Origin: Streptomyces sp. 840.1
Lineage (GTDB): Bacteria; Actinomycetota; Actinomycetes; Streptomycetales; Streptomycetaceae
Assembly: GCF_003751445.1 (NCBI RefSeq)
Contig: NZ_RJUU01000001.1
Coordinates: forward strand, 1,431,001-1,495,000
Length of the DNA stretch: 64,000 nucleotides
Direction of reading: 5' to 3'
The translations under genes and the position numbers were made by a program. Within the stretch, counting starts at the first letter, position 1. Each line of letters opens with the position of its first letter. A model generated the notes under the pieces. That model ran no database searches and was not told the origin of the DNA. It saw only the letters and a list, made by a program, of their open reading frames with translations. Of this stretch, positions 1 through 8,885 are shown in pieces.

Positions 1-1060
1 CGTGGGCGTAGAACTCGGTCCAGCGGGTGACGGCGCGTACGACGCAGGTCGTCTCGTCGAAGCACTGGAGCGCCTTGGTGCCGAGCATGGAGCCGGCGGC
101 GCCGACGCCCTCGTAGTCGAGGGGTACGTCGAGGTGCTCGTCGGTGAACATCGGGGTGGACGAGCCGCCCGGGGTCCAGAACTTGAGCCGGTGGCCGGGG
201 CGCATGCCGCCGCTGATGTCGAGGAGCTGGCGCAGCGTGACGCCGAGCGGGGCCTCGTACTGGCCGGGGCCCGCGACGTGGCCGCTGAGCGAGTAGAGCG
301 TGAAGCCCGGGGACTTCTCGCTGCCCATCGACTTGAACCAGTCCTTGCCCTTGTTCAGGATCGCGGGAACCGAGGCGATGGACTCGACGTTGTTCACCAC
401 AGTGGGGCAGGCGTACAGACCGGCGACCGCGGGGAAGGGCGGCCGGAGCCGGGGCTGGCCGCGCCGTCCTTCGAGCGAGTCGAGCAGCGCCGTCTCCTCA
501 CCGCAGATGTAGGCGCCGGCGCCCGCGTGCACGGTGAGTTCCAGATCGAGTCCGGAGCCCAGGATGTCCTTGCCGAGATAGCCCGCCTCCCGCGCCTCGC
601 GTACGGCCTCGTGCAGCCGCCGCAGTACGGGGACGACTTCGCCGCGCAGGTAGATGAAGGCGTGCGAGGAGCGGATCGCGTAGCAGGCGATCACGATGCC
701 TTCGATGAGGCTGTGCGGGTTGGCGAAGAGGAGCGGGATGTCCTTGCAGGTCCCCGGCTCCGACTCGTCGGCGTTGACCACCAGGTAGTGCGGTTTGCCG
801 TCGCCCTGCGGGATGAACTGCCACTTCATCCCGGTGGGGAAGCCTGCGCCGCCCCGGCCGCGCAGACCGGAGTCCTTGACGTACGCGATGAGGTCGTCCG
901 GGGACATGGCCAGCGCCTTGCGCAGACCTTCGTAGCCCTCGTGGCGGCGGTAGGTCTCCAGCGTCCAGGACTCTGGCTCGTCCCAGAAGGCGGACAGGAC
1001 CGGTGCCAGAAGCTTCTCGGGACTGGTCCCGTTCTTGTCGATTTCGGCGGCCAACGTCAT
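1..1060 (-). CDS. nuoF: NADH-quinone oxidoreductase subunit F (C-terminus outside window)
   Basis: NADH-oxidising, FMN-binding subunit of complex I. About 353 residues are visible; the window edge removes the C-terminus, which would hold the N3 [4Fe-4S] cysteines. The glycine-rich nucleotide/FMN motif GRGGAGFPTGMKW lies at residues 68-80 and the second conserved stretch GAGAYICGEETALLDS at about 180-195. The ATG at 1060 shares one base with the nuoE stop (TGATG), so translation is probably coupled. Sixth gene of the minus-strand run nuoA-B-C-D-E-F. The family assignment is not in doubt. Confidence 0.97.
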   Translation of the reverse strand, partial: MTLAAEIDKNGTSPEKLLAPVLSAFWDEPESWTLETYRRHEGYEGLRKALAMSPDDLIAYVKDSGLRGRGGAGFPTGMKWQFIPQGDGKPHYLVVNADESEPGTCKDIPLLFANPHSLIEGIVIACYAIRSSHAFIYLRGEVVPVLRRLHEAVREAREAGYLGKDILGSGLDLELTVHAGAGAYICGEETALLDSLEGRRGQPRLRPPFPAVAGLYACPTVVNNVESIASVPAILNKGKDWFKSMGSEKSPGFTLYSLSGHVAGPGQYEAPLGVTLRQLLDISGGMRPGHRLKFWTPGGSSTPMFTDEHLDVPLDYEGVGAAGSMLGTKALQCFDETTCVVRAVTRWTEFYAH

Positions 1061-1908
1061 CACTCCCCCTCCTCGGCGGCGGGACCGGCCGGGTGGTCCG
1101 GGTCGGATGCCGAGGTCTGCTGTGGCGCGTCATGGGAGCTGAGGTGTTCGGCACCCTTCTGCGGTTCGTCGCGCGGGGCTTCGCCGCGCTGGCCCACCAC
1201 GCGGGGCTGCGGCCCGGCCTCGCCCTTGGCCAGCTTCAGGCCGATCAGCGAGGCGGGTCCGGCGCCGCCGGTCGCCTCGACCGCGCCGGGGCGCTCGTCG
1301 GGGAAGCCGGCCAGTATCCGGGCGGTGTCCTTGTACGAGCACAGCGGGGCACCGCGGGTCGGCTCGACGGTGCGGCCGGCGATCAGGTCGTCGACGAGCC
1401 GGGTCGCGCTCTCGGGCGTCTGGTTGTCGAAGAACTCCCAGTTCACCATCACGACGGGCGCGAAGTCGCAGGCCGCGTTGCACTCGATGTGTTCGAGGGT
1501 GACCTTGCCGTCCTCGGTCGTCTCGTCGTTGCCGACGCCGAGGTGCTCCTTGAGCGTGTCGAAGATGGCGTCGCCGCCCATCACCGCGCAGAGCGTGTTG
1601 GTGCAGACGCCGACCTGGTAGTCACCGCTCGGCCTGCGCCGGTACATCGTGTAGAAGGTGGCGACCGCGGTGACCTCGGCGGTGGTGAGGCCGAGCAGTT
1701 CGGCGCAGAACGCCATGCCCGTGCGGGAGACGAACCCCTCCTCCGACTGCACCAGGTGCAGCAGCGGCAGCAGCGCGGAGCGGCTGCCGGGGTAGCGCGC
1801 GATCACCTCCTTCGCGTCCGCTTCGAGCCTGGCGCGCACCTCGGCCGGGTAGGCGGGGGCGGGGAGCTGCGGCATCCCCAGACTGACTTCGCTGCGTGCT
1901 TCGGTCAC
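1060..1908 (-). CDS. nuoE: NADH-quinone oxidoreductase subunit E
   Basis: Thioredoxin-fold subunit that carries the N1a [2Fe-2S] cluster beside NuoF. Ligands are visible as C102, C107, C143 and C147 (CTNTLC and CNAAC). The domain ends near residue 190. A further 90 or so polar, Pro/Gly/Glu-rich residues follow, so at 282 aa it is much longer than the ~166 aa enterobacterial subunit. Long disordered NuoE tails are usual in streptomycetes. The ATG overlaps the nuoD stop by 4 nt. Confidence 0.97.
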   Translation of the reverse strand: MTEARSEVSLGMPQLPAPAYPAEVRARLEADAKEVIARYPGSRSALLPLLHLVQSEEGFVSRTGMAFCAELLGLTTAEVTAVATFYTMYRRRPSGDYQVGVCTNTLCAVMGGDAIFDTLKEHLGVGNDETTEDGKVTLEHIECNAACDFAPVVMVNWEFFDNQTPESATRLVDDLIAGRTVEPTRGAPLCSYKDTARILAGFPDERPGAVEATGGAGPASLIGLKLAKGEAGPQPRVVGQRGEAPRDEPQKGAEHLSSHDAPQQTSASDPDHPAGPAAEEGE

Positions 1909-3227
1909 CGGTCGACGCCTCCCATCACGGGGTCGATGGACGCGACGGCGACGATGACGTCAGCGACCTGGCCGCCCTCGCACATCGCCGCCATGGCCTG
2001 GAGGTTGGTGAAGGACGGGTCGCGGAAGTGGACCCGGTAGGGGCGGGTGCCGCCGTCCGAGACGACGTGCACCCCGAGTTCGCCCTTGGGCGACTCGACG
2101 GCGGTGTACGCCTGCCCGGCCGGGACCCGGAAGCCCTCGGTCACCAGCTTGAAGTGGTGGATCAGGGCCTCCATGGAGGTGCCCATGATCTTCCTGATGT
2201 GGTCGAGCGAGTTGCCGAGTCCGTCCGGTCCGAGCGCGAGCTGCGCGGGCCAGGCGATCTTCTTGTCGGCCACCATGACCGGGCCGGGGGCGAGCCGGTC
2301 GATGCACTGCTCGACGATCCGCAGCGACTGGCGCATCTCCTCCAGCCGGATGAGGAAGCGGCCGTAGGAGTCGCAGCTGTCGGCGGTGGGGACGTCGAAC
2401 TCGTAGTCCTCGTAGCCGCAGTACGGGTCGGTCTTGCGCAGGTCGTGCGGGAGTCCGGCGGAGCGCAGGACGGGACCGGTGGCGCCGAGCGCCATGCAGC
2501 CGGTCAGGTCGAGGTAGCCGACGTCCTGCATGCGGGCCTTGAAGATGGGGTTGCCGGTGGCTAGCTTGTCGTACTCCGGCAGGTTCTTCTTCATGGTCTT
2601 CACGAACTCGCGCAGGTGGTCGACCGCACCCGGCGGCAGGTCCTGGGCGAGTCCGCCGGGCCGGACGAACGCGTGGTTCATCCGCAGGCCGGTGATCAGC
2701 TCGAAGAGATCGAGAACCAGTTCACGATCGCGGAAGCCGTAGATCATGATCGTGGTGGCGCCGAGCTCCATGCCGCCGGTGGCGATGCACACCAGGTGCG
2801 AGGAGATCCGGTTGAGCTCCATCAGCAGCACGCGCAGGACGGTCGCCCGGTCGGGGATCTGGTCCTCGATGCCGAGGAGCTTCTCCACCCCCAGGCAGTA
2901 CGCCGTCTCGTTGAAGAACGGCGTCAGGTAGTCCATGCGCGTGACGAAGGTGGTGCCCTGCGTCCAGTTCCGGAATTCGAGGTTCTTCTCGATTCCGGTG
3001 TGGAGGTAGCCGATGCCGCAGCGGGCCTCGGTGACGGTCTCGCCGTCGATCTCCAGGATCAGCCGGAGCACACCGTGCGTGGACGGGTGCTGGGGGCCCA
3101 TGTTGACGATGATGCGTTCGTCGTCCGAGGCGGCCGCCGACTGGACGACCTCGTCCCAGTCGCCGCCGGTGACTGTATATACAGTCCCCTCGGTGGTGGC
3201 CCTGGGCGTTGCGTGGGGAGTGGTCAT
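1905..3227 (-). CDS. nuoD: NADH-quinone oxidoreductase subunit D
   Basis: The 49-kDa-type subunit that forms the quinone pocket with NuoB; derived from the NiFe-hydrogenase large subunit. 440 aa. The early motif [15 protein letters not shown] (residues ~42-56) is the hallmark of the family. In complex I the hydrogenase nickel cysteines are absent, as here. The quinone used is presumably menaquinone, made partly by genes in this window. The ATG at 3227 shares one base with the nuoC stop. Confidence 0.98.
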   Translation of the reverse strand: MTTPHATPRATTEGTVYTVTGGDWDEVVQSAAASDDERIIVNMGPQHPSTHGVLRLILEIDGETVTEARCGIGYLHTGIEKNLEFRNWTQGTTFVTRMDYLTPFFNETAYCLGVEKLLGIEDQIPDRATVLRVLLMELNRISSHLVCIATGGMELGATTIMIYGFRDRELVLDLFELITGLRMNHAFVRPGGLAQDLPPGAVDHLREFVKTMKKNLPEYDKLATGNPIFKARMQDVGYLDLTGCMALGATGPVLRSAGLPHDLRKTDPYCGYEDYEFDVPTADSCDSYGRFLIRLEEMRQSLRIVEQCIDRLAPGPVMVADKKIAWPAQLALGPDGLGNSLDHIRKIMGTSMEALIHHFKLVTEGFRVPAGQAYTAVESPKGELGVHVVSDGGTRPYRVHFRDPSFTNLQAMAAMCEGGQVADVIVAVASIDPVMGGVDR

Positions 3228-3940
3228 CAGGAGTACGACCTCCGCTGGTCCGGAGCCGGGATCTGGGCGCCCTTGTACTCGACGGCGATGCCGCCGAGCG
3301 GGTAGTCCTTGCGCTGCGGGAAGCCCTGCCAGTCGTCCGGCATCATGATCCGGGTGAGGGCGGGATGCCCGTCGAAGACGAGCCCGAAGAAGTCGTAGGT
3401 CTCGCGCTCGTGCCAGTCGTTGGTCGGATAGACCGATACGAGGGACGGGATGTGCGGATCGCGGTCCGGTGCGGACACCTCCAGCCGGATCAGCCGGCCG
3501 TGGGTGAGCGAGCGCAGGTGGTAGACGGCGTGCAGCTCACGCCCCTTGTCACCGAGGAAGTGGACGCCGCTCACCCCCGTACAGAGCTCGAAGCGCAGTG
3601 CCGGGTCGTCGCGCAGGGTCTTCGCGACGGTGGGCAGGTGCTCGCGGGCGATGTGGAAAGTCAGCTCGCCCCGGTCCACGACGGTCTTCTCGATGGCGTT
3701 GGCGGGAAGCAGGCCCTGTTCCTCCAGGGCCCCTTCGAGCTCATCGGCCACCTCGTCGAACCAGCCGCCGTACGGGCGCGAGGTGGCGCCCGGCAGCGTG
3801 ACGGTACGGACGAGCCCGCCGTAGCCCGAGGTGTCGCCGCCGTTGTTGGCGCCGAACATGCCCTTGCGTACGCCGATGACCTCGCCGGTCTCGTCGCGCG
3901 GGGAGGGGACGCCGTTGGCGCCGGGCTCCTGCTCGCTCAT
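3227..3940 (-). CDS. nuoC: NADH-quinone oxidoreductase subunit C
   Basis: The 30-kDa-type peripheral-arm subunit. The frame stays open upstream to 4099 but those codons lie inside nuoB. The start chosen is the ATG at 3940 ([10 protein letters not shown]), which overlaps the nuoB stop by 4 nt (ATGA). This gives 237 aa. The family signature is seen near the C-terminus ([20 protein letters not shown], then [16 protein letters not shown]). Separate from NuoD, not fused as in E. coli. Confidence 0.97.
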   Translation of the reverse strand: MSEQEPGANGVPSPRDETGEVIGVRKGMFGANNGGDTSGYGGLVRTVTLPGATSRPYGGWFDEVADELEGALEEQGLLPANAIEKTVVDRGELTFHIAREHLPTVAKTLRDDPALRFELCTGVSGVHFLGDKGRELHAVYHLRSLTHGRLIRLEVSAPDRDPHIPSLVSVYPTNDWHERETYDFFGLVFDGHPALTRIMMPDDWQGFPQRKDYPLGGIAVEYKGAQIPAPDQRRSYS

Positions 3941-4491
3941 CGAAGCAGCCCCTTCATCTCGATCAGGGGCAGTGCGTTGATCGCCGCTTCCTCCGCCTCG
4001 CGGGCGGCCTCCTCCGCGTTGACCCCGAGCTTGGAGCCCTGGATCTTCTGGTGGAGCTTGAGGATCGCGTCGATCAGCATCTCGGGACGCGGCGGGCAAC
4101 CCGGCAAATAGATATCAACCGGCACAATATGGTCAACACCCTGAACAATGGCGTAGTTATTGAACATCCCGCCCGATGACGCGCAAACCCCCATGGAGAT
4201 GACCCACTTGGGGTTCGGCATCTGGTCGTAGACCTGCCGCAGAACGGGCGCCATCTTCTGGCTGACCCGTCCTGCCACGATCATCAGGTCCGCCTGCCGC
4301 GGCGATCCGCGGAAGACCTCCATCCCGAACCGGGCCAGGTCGTAGCGACCGGCCCCGGTCGTCATCATCTCGATGGCGCAGCAGGCGAGGCCGAAGGTGG
4401 CCGGGAAGACGGAGGACTTCCGTACCCAGCCGGCGGCCTGCTCGACAGTGGTCAGCACGAAGCCGCTGGGCAGCTTCTCTTCGAGTCCCAT
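3937..4491 (-). CDS. nuoB: NADH-quinone oxidoreductase subunit B
   Basis: PSST-type subunit carrying the N2 [4Fe-4S] cluster that passes electrons to quinone. 184 aa. Tandem cysteines C37-C38 ([11 protein letters not shown]) and two later ones in MGVCASSGG and LPGCPPRPE form the four-ligand set expected for N2. The C-terminal ~35 residues are Ala/Glu-rich. A 17-nt gap separates it from nuoA. Confidence 0.98.
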   Translation of the reverse strand: MGLEEKLPSGFVLTTVEQAAGWVRKSSVFPATFGLACCAIEMMTTGAGRYDLARFGMEVFRGSPRQADLMIVAGRVSQKMAPVLRQVYDQMPNPKWVISMGVCASSGGMFNNYAIVQGVDHIVPVDIYLPGCPPRPEMLIDAILKLHQKIQGSKLGVNAEEAAREAEEAAINALPLIEMKGLLR

Positions 4492-4508
4492 AAGTGCCCC
4501 TCAGCCCC

Positions 4509-4868
4509 TCAGTCCCATTCCAGGCCGCCACGACGCCACACATACGCGTAGGCGACGAAGACGGTGAGCACGAAGAGCAGCATCTCGACGAGCCCGAAAA
4601 TCCCCAGGGCGTCGAAGGTGACCGCCCAGGGATAGAGGAAGACGATCTCGATGTCGAAGACGATGAAGAGCATCGCCGTCAGGTAGTACTTGATCGGGAA
4701 ACGGCCGCCTCCGGCTGGAGTGGGGGTGGGTTCGATACCGCACTCGTACGCTTCCTGCTTTGCCCGGTTGTACCGCTTGGGGCCGATAAGCGTGGCGCTG
4801 ACCACGGAGAAGATCGCAAACCCTGCCCCGAGGGCGCCGAGCACGAGGATGGGCGCGTAGGCATTCAC
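4509..4868 (-). CDS. nuoA: NADH-quinone oxidoreductase subunit A
   Basis: Small membrane subunit of complex I, 119 aa with three predicted helices and the loop motif YECGIEPTP that contributes to the quinone-site region. The start is a GTG at 4868 (reads MNAYAPILVLG) with a GAGGA ribosome-binding site just upstream. The frame is open further upstream, but that extension is not membrane-like. First gene of the operon. A Rex-type operator candidate sits about 80-100 nt upstream. Confidence 0.95.
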   Translation of the reverse strand: MNAYAPILVLGALGAGFAIFSVVSATLIGPKRYNRAKQEAYECGIEPTPTPAGGGRFPIKYYLTAMLFIVFDIEIVFLYPWAVTFDALGIFGLVEMLLFVLTVFVAYAYVWRRGGLEWD

Positions 4869-4949
4869 GCTCCTCGCTCCTTCCAGTCGTCCTTGACCGT
4901 TGGACCGCATCGGGCAATCTGGCTCGCCACCCCACCAAGATCGTGCACA

Positions 4950-4965
4950 TGTGAGGCAGTTCACA
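4950..4965. promoter_or_regulatory. candidate Rex operator upstream of nuoA
   Basis: Seen: TGTGA-N6-TCACA (TGTGAGGCAGTTCACA), the arms and spacing of the Rex operator core TTGTGAAnnnnTTCACAA, with an extra A extending the 3' arm. It lies 82-97 nt upstream of the nuoA GTG. Known: the redox sensor Rex of S. coelicolor represses respiratory genes including nuoA through such sites. Inferred: NADH/NAD-responsive control of this operon. Confidence 0.6.
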
Positions 4966-5512
4966 AGCCTGACTGCCCCGCATCCTATGCCCGCCATCCT
5001 GTGATCTGCGACACGGGGTACGACAACGCCTTTGTGATCTCCACCACCTGACGAACGATCATGAAGTCGGATGAGCGGTGATCTTCATACACGAAGCGGC
5101 CGAGTGATCACGAGACGTGACATCCGGTGTCGTCATGGCTGGTCAAAGGGGTGTCGCTCTATCAAGAGATGGTGGCTACAGCAAAATTGGCGATGGACGC
5201 GATGCGGTGATATAGGGATCTGCCCCACTCTGGGGCGACGACGGAACTCCGGGGCGATCGAGGCCATCGGGGTCGCGGGGGCCCATCGACGTCACCGGGG
5301 TCGCCACGGACAGGCGAATCCCTACGATCCGGACATCAACCCTCTTCCGGACGAATAGGCCACCGTGCGCAGTCAGTTCGACGGCCGCGCCACACCTCTC
5401 GCGCGAGGTGCTCGTATGTCCGTCACGTCGAGACCATGCTGTGACCTGCGTCACTCAACCATCCCCGTCATATAAGCGGGCTTGGCCAACCGTGTGAACG
5501 GATGGTAAGTGA

Positions 5513-5580
5513 CGGGCAATTCGGGCGTATTACCGAAAACCCGTGATCACAGCCGTGATCGCTCCCGCCCGATTTGCCCG
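5513..5580. repeat. 15-bp inverted repeat in the NlpC/P60 gene leader
   Basis: The left arm CGGGCAATTCGGGCG (5513-5527) is complementary to CGCCCGATTTGCCCG (5566-5580) at 14 of 15 positions. The 38-nt loop contains CCGTGATC twice (5541-5548 and 5553-5560). It ends about 110 nt before the chosen ATG. This could fold as a leader RNA stem or serve as protein sites. I looked for the c-di-AMP ydaO motif often found before Streptomyces wall hydrolases and did not recognise it. Confidence 0.45.
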
Positions 5581-5692
5581 TTACGGCGTCAATAAAGGCC
5601 ACCGGAAAGCGGATTCACAGATTCCGGACGTAACTGTGTCGCAACACACGTTTCTTGATGGGACCCCTGAGGCCCTGATAGCGCTAGTACCC

Positions 5693-6547
5693 ATGTCCCA
5701 CACCGCTCTCATACCCAGCCACCGGAAGCCCCGCCAAAGCGCCTCGAAGACGGCACTGCGGGCCGGAGTTGCCGGTGGCGTCCTCAGCACCATCGCGGTC
5801 GCAGGCGCTGCCGGTCCGGCCCAGGCCGAGCCGGTGACCCAGACCATCGAGATGCCCACCATCACGGCAGGCCTCTCCACCACCGTCGCGGCGTCCGCCG
5901 AGGCCACGCAGCAGGTCGCCCTGGACCTGGAGACGCAGGCCAGCGAGGACGCCGCAGCCGCGACCGCGGCCAAGGCCGCCAAGAAGGCCAAGGCGGAGGC
6001 CGTCCGCAAGGCAGAGGCCAAGAAGAAGGCCGAAGCCGCCGCGGAGGCCAAGGCGGAGGCCGCCGAGCGCGCCTCCCGCTCCGCCGAGCGCACGGCGCTG
6101 AGCGCCCCCTCCGGCTCTTCCTCCTCTTCCTCCTCCTCTTCCTCCGGTTCCTCGGTGTCGACCGCTTCGGCGCCCGCCTCCTCGTCCGCCACGGGCTCCG
6201 CGGCCTCCGTCGTCTCCTTCGTGCAGATGCAGGTCGGCGACGCGTACGTGTCCGGCGGCACCGGCCCCAACTCGTGGGACTGCTCCGGCCTCGTCCAGGC
6301 CGCGTTCCGCACGGTGGGCGTCGACCTGCCGCGCGTCTCGCAGAGCCAGTCGACCGCCGGCACCCAGGTCGGGCTCGGCAACCTCCAGCCGGGCGACATC
6401 CTTTACTGGGGCGGCGCGGGCAGCGCGTACCACGTCGGGGTCTACGTGGGCGGCGGCCAGTTCGTCGGTGCGCAGAACTCCTCCACCGGTGTGGTGCAGC
6501 GCCCGCTGGACTACGACATGCCGACCGGCGCGGTCCGCGTCCTCTGA
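5693..6547 (+). CDS. secreted NlpC/P60 peptidoglycan endopeptidase
   Basis: Cell-wall hydrolase cleaving stem-peptide bonds outside the cell. From the ATG at 5693 (284 aa): Arg/Lys-rich start, hydrophobic segment and an AGPAQA-type signal cleavage site near residue 45. Next comes an Ala/Lys/Glu-rich coiled coil (~85-145), a Ser-rich linker with ten serines in a row, then the NlpC/P60 domain from ~170. Catalytic Cys is C197 (NSWDCSGLV) and His is H247 (YHVGVYVG). An alternative GTG at 5543 would start inside the leader stem-loop and is disfavoured. S. coelicolor also has an NLP/P60 gene beside nuoA. Confidence 0.88.
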   Translation: MSHTALIPSHRKPRQSASKTALRAGVAGGVLSTIAVAGAAGPAQAEPVTQTIEMPTITAGLSTTVAASAEATQQVALDLETQASEDAAAATAAKAAKKAKAEAVRKAEAKKKAEAAAEAKAEAAERASRSAERTALSAPSGSSSSSSSSSSGSSVSTASAPASSSATGSAASVVSFVQMQVGDAYVSGGTGPNSWDCSGLVQAAFRTVGVDLPRVSQSQSTAGTQVGLGNLQPGDILYWGGAGSAYHVGVYVGGGQFVGAQNSSTGVVQRPLDYDMPTGAVRVL

Positions 6548-6856
6548 GTCCCGCTCACTGAGTTCACGGATTCACAAGCGCCCAGGCGCACATCGACAGG
6601 CGCACATCGAAGGGCCGTCGCTCCCCCGCTCGGGAGCGACGGCCCTTCGCCGTTCCCGGCCATCGGTTCAGCCGGCCGATTCCACGTGCGCTTCCGCCGT
6701 GCGCGTCCAGCGTGCGCTTCCGGCTGCCGGTTCCAGCGAAAAGGCGACATCACCCCGGCGACCGCGGTTGACGTCGGGAACCTGCCGGACACCGGCCGCG
6801 CGCGCTTGTGAACTGGAGCGAACAGCCCCGCTCCACGAGCACAGGACGGCCCCGCC
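6548..6856. other. 309-bp intergenic region
   Basis: Contains the terminator at 6608-6649, then about 200 bp leading to the MFS gene. The sequence GTGCGCTTCCG or a close variant recurs around 6685-6725. I see no gene. Confidence 0.4.
6608..6649 (+). terminator. strong stem-loop terminator after the NlpC/P60 gene
   Basis: Perfect 18-bp stem CGAAGGGCCGTCGCTCCC (6608-6625) with 6632-6649, 6-nt loop, about 60 nt after the stop codon. It has no long T-run, as is normal for streptomycetes. Confidence 0.85.
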
Positions 6857-8092
6857 ATGCGCCACACGCCCGCCACGGACACCGCCACCTCCGCCACGTC
6901 CCGCACCGGCGCTCCACCCCGCGCACACTTACGCGGCATCCCGGCGGTGTTCTCCCTGACGCTGGCCCTCTTCGCCATCGTCACCACGGAGATCCTGCCG
7001 ATCGGTCTGCTGACGCCGATCGGGGCCGAGTTCGGCGTCGCGGACGGCACGGCGGGCCTGATGATGACGATGCCCGGCCTCCTCGCCGCCGTCGCCGCCC
7101 CGACGGTGACCCTCGCGACGGCCCGCGTCGACCGCAGGCTGATGCTCTGCGCCCTGGTCCTGCTGCTCGCGGTGGCCAACTTCCTCAGCGCCGCCGCGAC
7201 GGCCTACTGGATGGTGCTGGTCGCCCGGGTCCTCGTCGGCGTCACCATCGGCGGCTTCTGGTCGATCGGCGCCGGGCTGGCCGGCCGGCTGGTCCCGCCC
7301 GCCTCGGCCGCGCGGGCCACGGCGGTCCTCTTCGCGGCCGTGCCCCTCGGCTCCGTCCTCGGCGTCCCCGCCGGCACGCTCATCGGCGATCTGGCGGGCT
7401 GGCGCACCGCGTTCGCGGTGCTGGGGCTGCTGAGCACCGGCGCACTGGCCCTGCTGCTCCTCACGCTCCCCACGCTGCCCCCGGCCGAAGTCACCCGCCT
7501 CCCGGTGCTCCGTAGCCTGCTGCGCGGCACGGGCACCCGGTACGCCCTGGGCATGACGTTCCTCGTCGTACTGGCCCATTTCGCCGCGTACACCTACGTA
7601 AGCCCCTTTCTGCGCCAGGCCACTGGGGCCGGTCCGGGCCGGATCACCGCCTTCCTGCTCGTCTACGGCGCCGCCGGGGTGCTCGGCAACTTCATCGGGG
7701 GCGCACTGGCCACCCGCGCCCCGCACCTCGCGTTCGGGGCGGTCGCCGCGACGATCGCCGCCGCGACCGCCCTGCTGCCCGCCCTCGGCCGCACCGACGC
7801 GGGCGCGCTCGCCCTGCTCGTCGCCTGGGGACTCGGCTACGGCGCGGTCCCGGTCTGCTCCCAGACCTGGTTCACCCGCGCCGCCCCACGGACCCCCGAG
7901 GCGGCGTCGGTCCTGTTCACCGCGTCCTTCCAGGCAACCCTCGCGGCCGGCGCCCTCACGGGCGGCACGATCGTCGACCACGCCTCGCTCCGCGCTGTCA
8001 TGTGGTGGGGGGCGGTGGTGGCGGGGGGCGCGGTGGTGGTGGCGGGGCGGGCCGCGCTCGCCTCGCACACGCACGGCGGCCATCCGGGCTGA
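6857..8092 (+). CDS. MFS transporter, DHA1 family (AraJ/YdhP-like efflux)
   Basis: 411-aa major facilitator protein with about 12 hydrophobic helices. The first helix reads FSLTLALFAIVTTEILPIGL, characteristic of the AraJ/sugar-efflux-like DHA1 branch. The cytoplasmic loop has VDRRLMLC, and RVLVGVTIGGFW corresponds to the helix 4 motif. The first ~28 residues are polar and cytoplasmic. Substrate cannot be deduced; relatives export drugs, sugars or amino acids. Transcribed alone, with its end 42 nt from the convergent HATPase gene. Confidence 0.88.
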   Translation: MRHTPATDTATSATSRTGAPPRAHLRGIPAVFSLTLALFAIVTTEILPIGLLTPIGAEFGVADGTAGLMMTMPGLLAAVAAPTVTLATARVDRRLMLCALVLLLAVANFLSAAATAYWMVLVARVLVGVTIGGFWSIGAGLAGRLVPPASAARATAVLFAAVPLGSVLGVPAGTLIGDLAGWRTAFAVLGLLSTGALALLLLTLPTLPPAEVTRLPVLRSLLRGTGTRYALGMTFLVVLAHFAAYTYVSPFLRQATGAGPGRITAFLLVYGAAGVLGNFIGGALATRAPHLAFGAVAATIAAATALLPALGRTDAGALALLVAWGLGYGAVPVCSQTWFTRAAPRTPEAASVLFTASFQATLAAGALTGGTIVDHASLRAVMWWGAVVAGGAVVVAGRAALASHTHGGHPG

Positions 8093-8134
8093 GGCGTCGG
8101 GCCCGCCGGCAGGAGGGGGTCGGCCCCGAAGAGC

Positions 8135-8623
8135 TCAGCTCCGCGCGCCCACGACCGCCGCGCGCTCCACGAGCACGAACCAGACGGTCTTCGCGGTCCG
8201 CACCCGCCCGCCGCGCGTCGTGGTCCCCCAACGGTCGGTCAGGCTCTCCACGATGACGAGCCCGCGCCCGCTCTCCGCGTGTGGCGCGTATGGCGTGTGT
8301 GGCACATGTGGCGCTACGCCCGGCTTCGGCAGCCGGGCCGGTTCGTCGTCGGTCACGTAGACCATCACCTGGCGCCGGTTCACCGTCACGTCGACCCGGA
8401 TGCGGGCCGACCGCGTGTGGCAGTGCGCGTTGGACACCACCTCGCTCACGCACAACCGGGCGTCGTCGGCCAGCCCGGGGTGCTCGGTGGTCCGCAGCAG
8501 CGCTCCCACGAAATCCCGCGCGATGCGGGGCGCGGTGGGGGTGTTCGGCGCGACGAGCCGGTAGCGCTCGCCGCGCTGCGGGAGGTACGGGGCGGGCGCG
8601 GGCGGAACGGATACGGGGGTCAT
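8135..8623 (-). CDS. ATP-binding regulatory protein (anti-sigma-type HATPase)
   Basis: 162 aa with a single GHKL/HATPase_c_2 fold. The N-box is LCVSEVVSNAHCH (normally SELVTNAVRH), and the G-box region is AESGRGLVIVESLTDRWG. Such RsbW-like proteins are very numerous in Streptomyces and act as anti-sigma or partner-switch kinases, often beside XRE/DUF397 genes as here. The second His/Cys replacement in the N-box (NAHCH) is unusual. Divergent from the XRE gene at 8886. Confidence 0.85.
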   Translation of the reverse strand: MTPVSVPPAPAPYLPQRGERYRLVAPNTPTAPRIARDFVGALLRTTEHPGLADDARLCVSEVVSNAHCHTRSARIRVDVTVNRRQVMVYVTDDEPARLPKPGVAPHVPHTPYAPHAESGRGLVIVESLTDRWGTTTRGGRVRTAKTVWFVLVERAAVVGARS

Positions 8624-8780
8624 GGCACGGTCTCCCTACGGGTGTGGGTCTCCGGTACGTCGCCGGACCGTTCCGGTGGACCGTGGCATCGGCCGGGGCC
8701 CGTACGAGGTCAACTCGATTGAGGGTGGCTGCACTTCGGAGCACCGAGCCGTTGCCGGTCGATACCGTCGGACGCTAGGG

Positions 8781-8811
8781 CACAACATTGGGACGGCGCA
8801 ACAATGGGACG
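8781..8811. promoter_or_regulatory. direct-repeat operator candidate before the XRE gene
   Basis: Two direct copies of a 15-bp element, CACAACATTGGGACG (8781-8795) and CGCAACAATGGGACG (8797-8811), offset 16 bp. They lie 75-105 nt upstream of the XRE start. The same element recurs inverted at 10007-10034. Probably the binding site of the XRE protein encoded alongside; that is inference. Confidence 0.55.
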
Positions 8812-8885
8812 GCCGTAGCACCCATACGAGTGGACCAGCGGCACAGTGGCGCGGCACACTCGTACCCGCACGAAAGGGAGGGCCG

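Larger units (their letters stand above)
4869..5692. other. 824-bp divergent intergenic region
   Basis: Lies between nuoA (minus) and the NlpC/P60 gene (plus). It holds the Rex-type site at 4950-4965 and the inverted repeat at 5513-5580. The middle (about 5000-5500) has lower GC than the genes around it and short frames with no protein-like composition. I saw no gene and no convincing tRNA there. It probably carries both promoters. Confidence 0.5.

Noticed and set aside
2..1621. Plus-strand open frame opposite nuoF/nuoE
   Set aside because: Antisense to conserved complex I genes; no recognisable domain.
5400..5692. c-di-AMP (ydaO) riboswitch before the NlpC/P60 gene
   Set aside because: I could not match the conserved cores of that riboswitch class; only a simple inverted repeat is evident.
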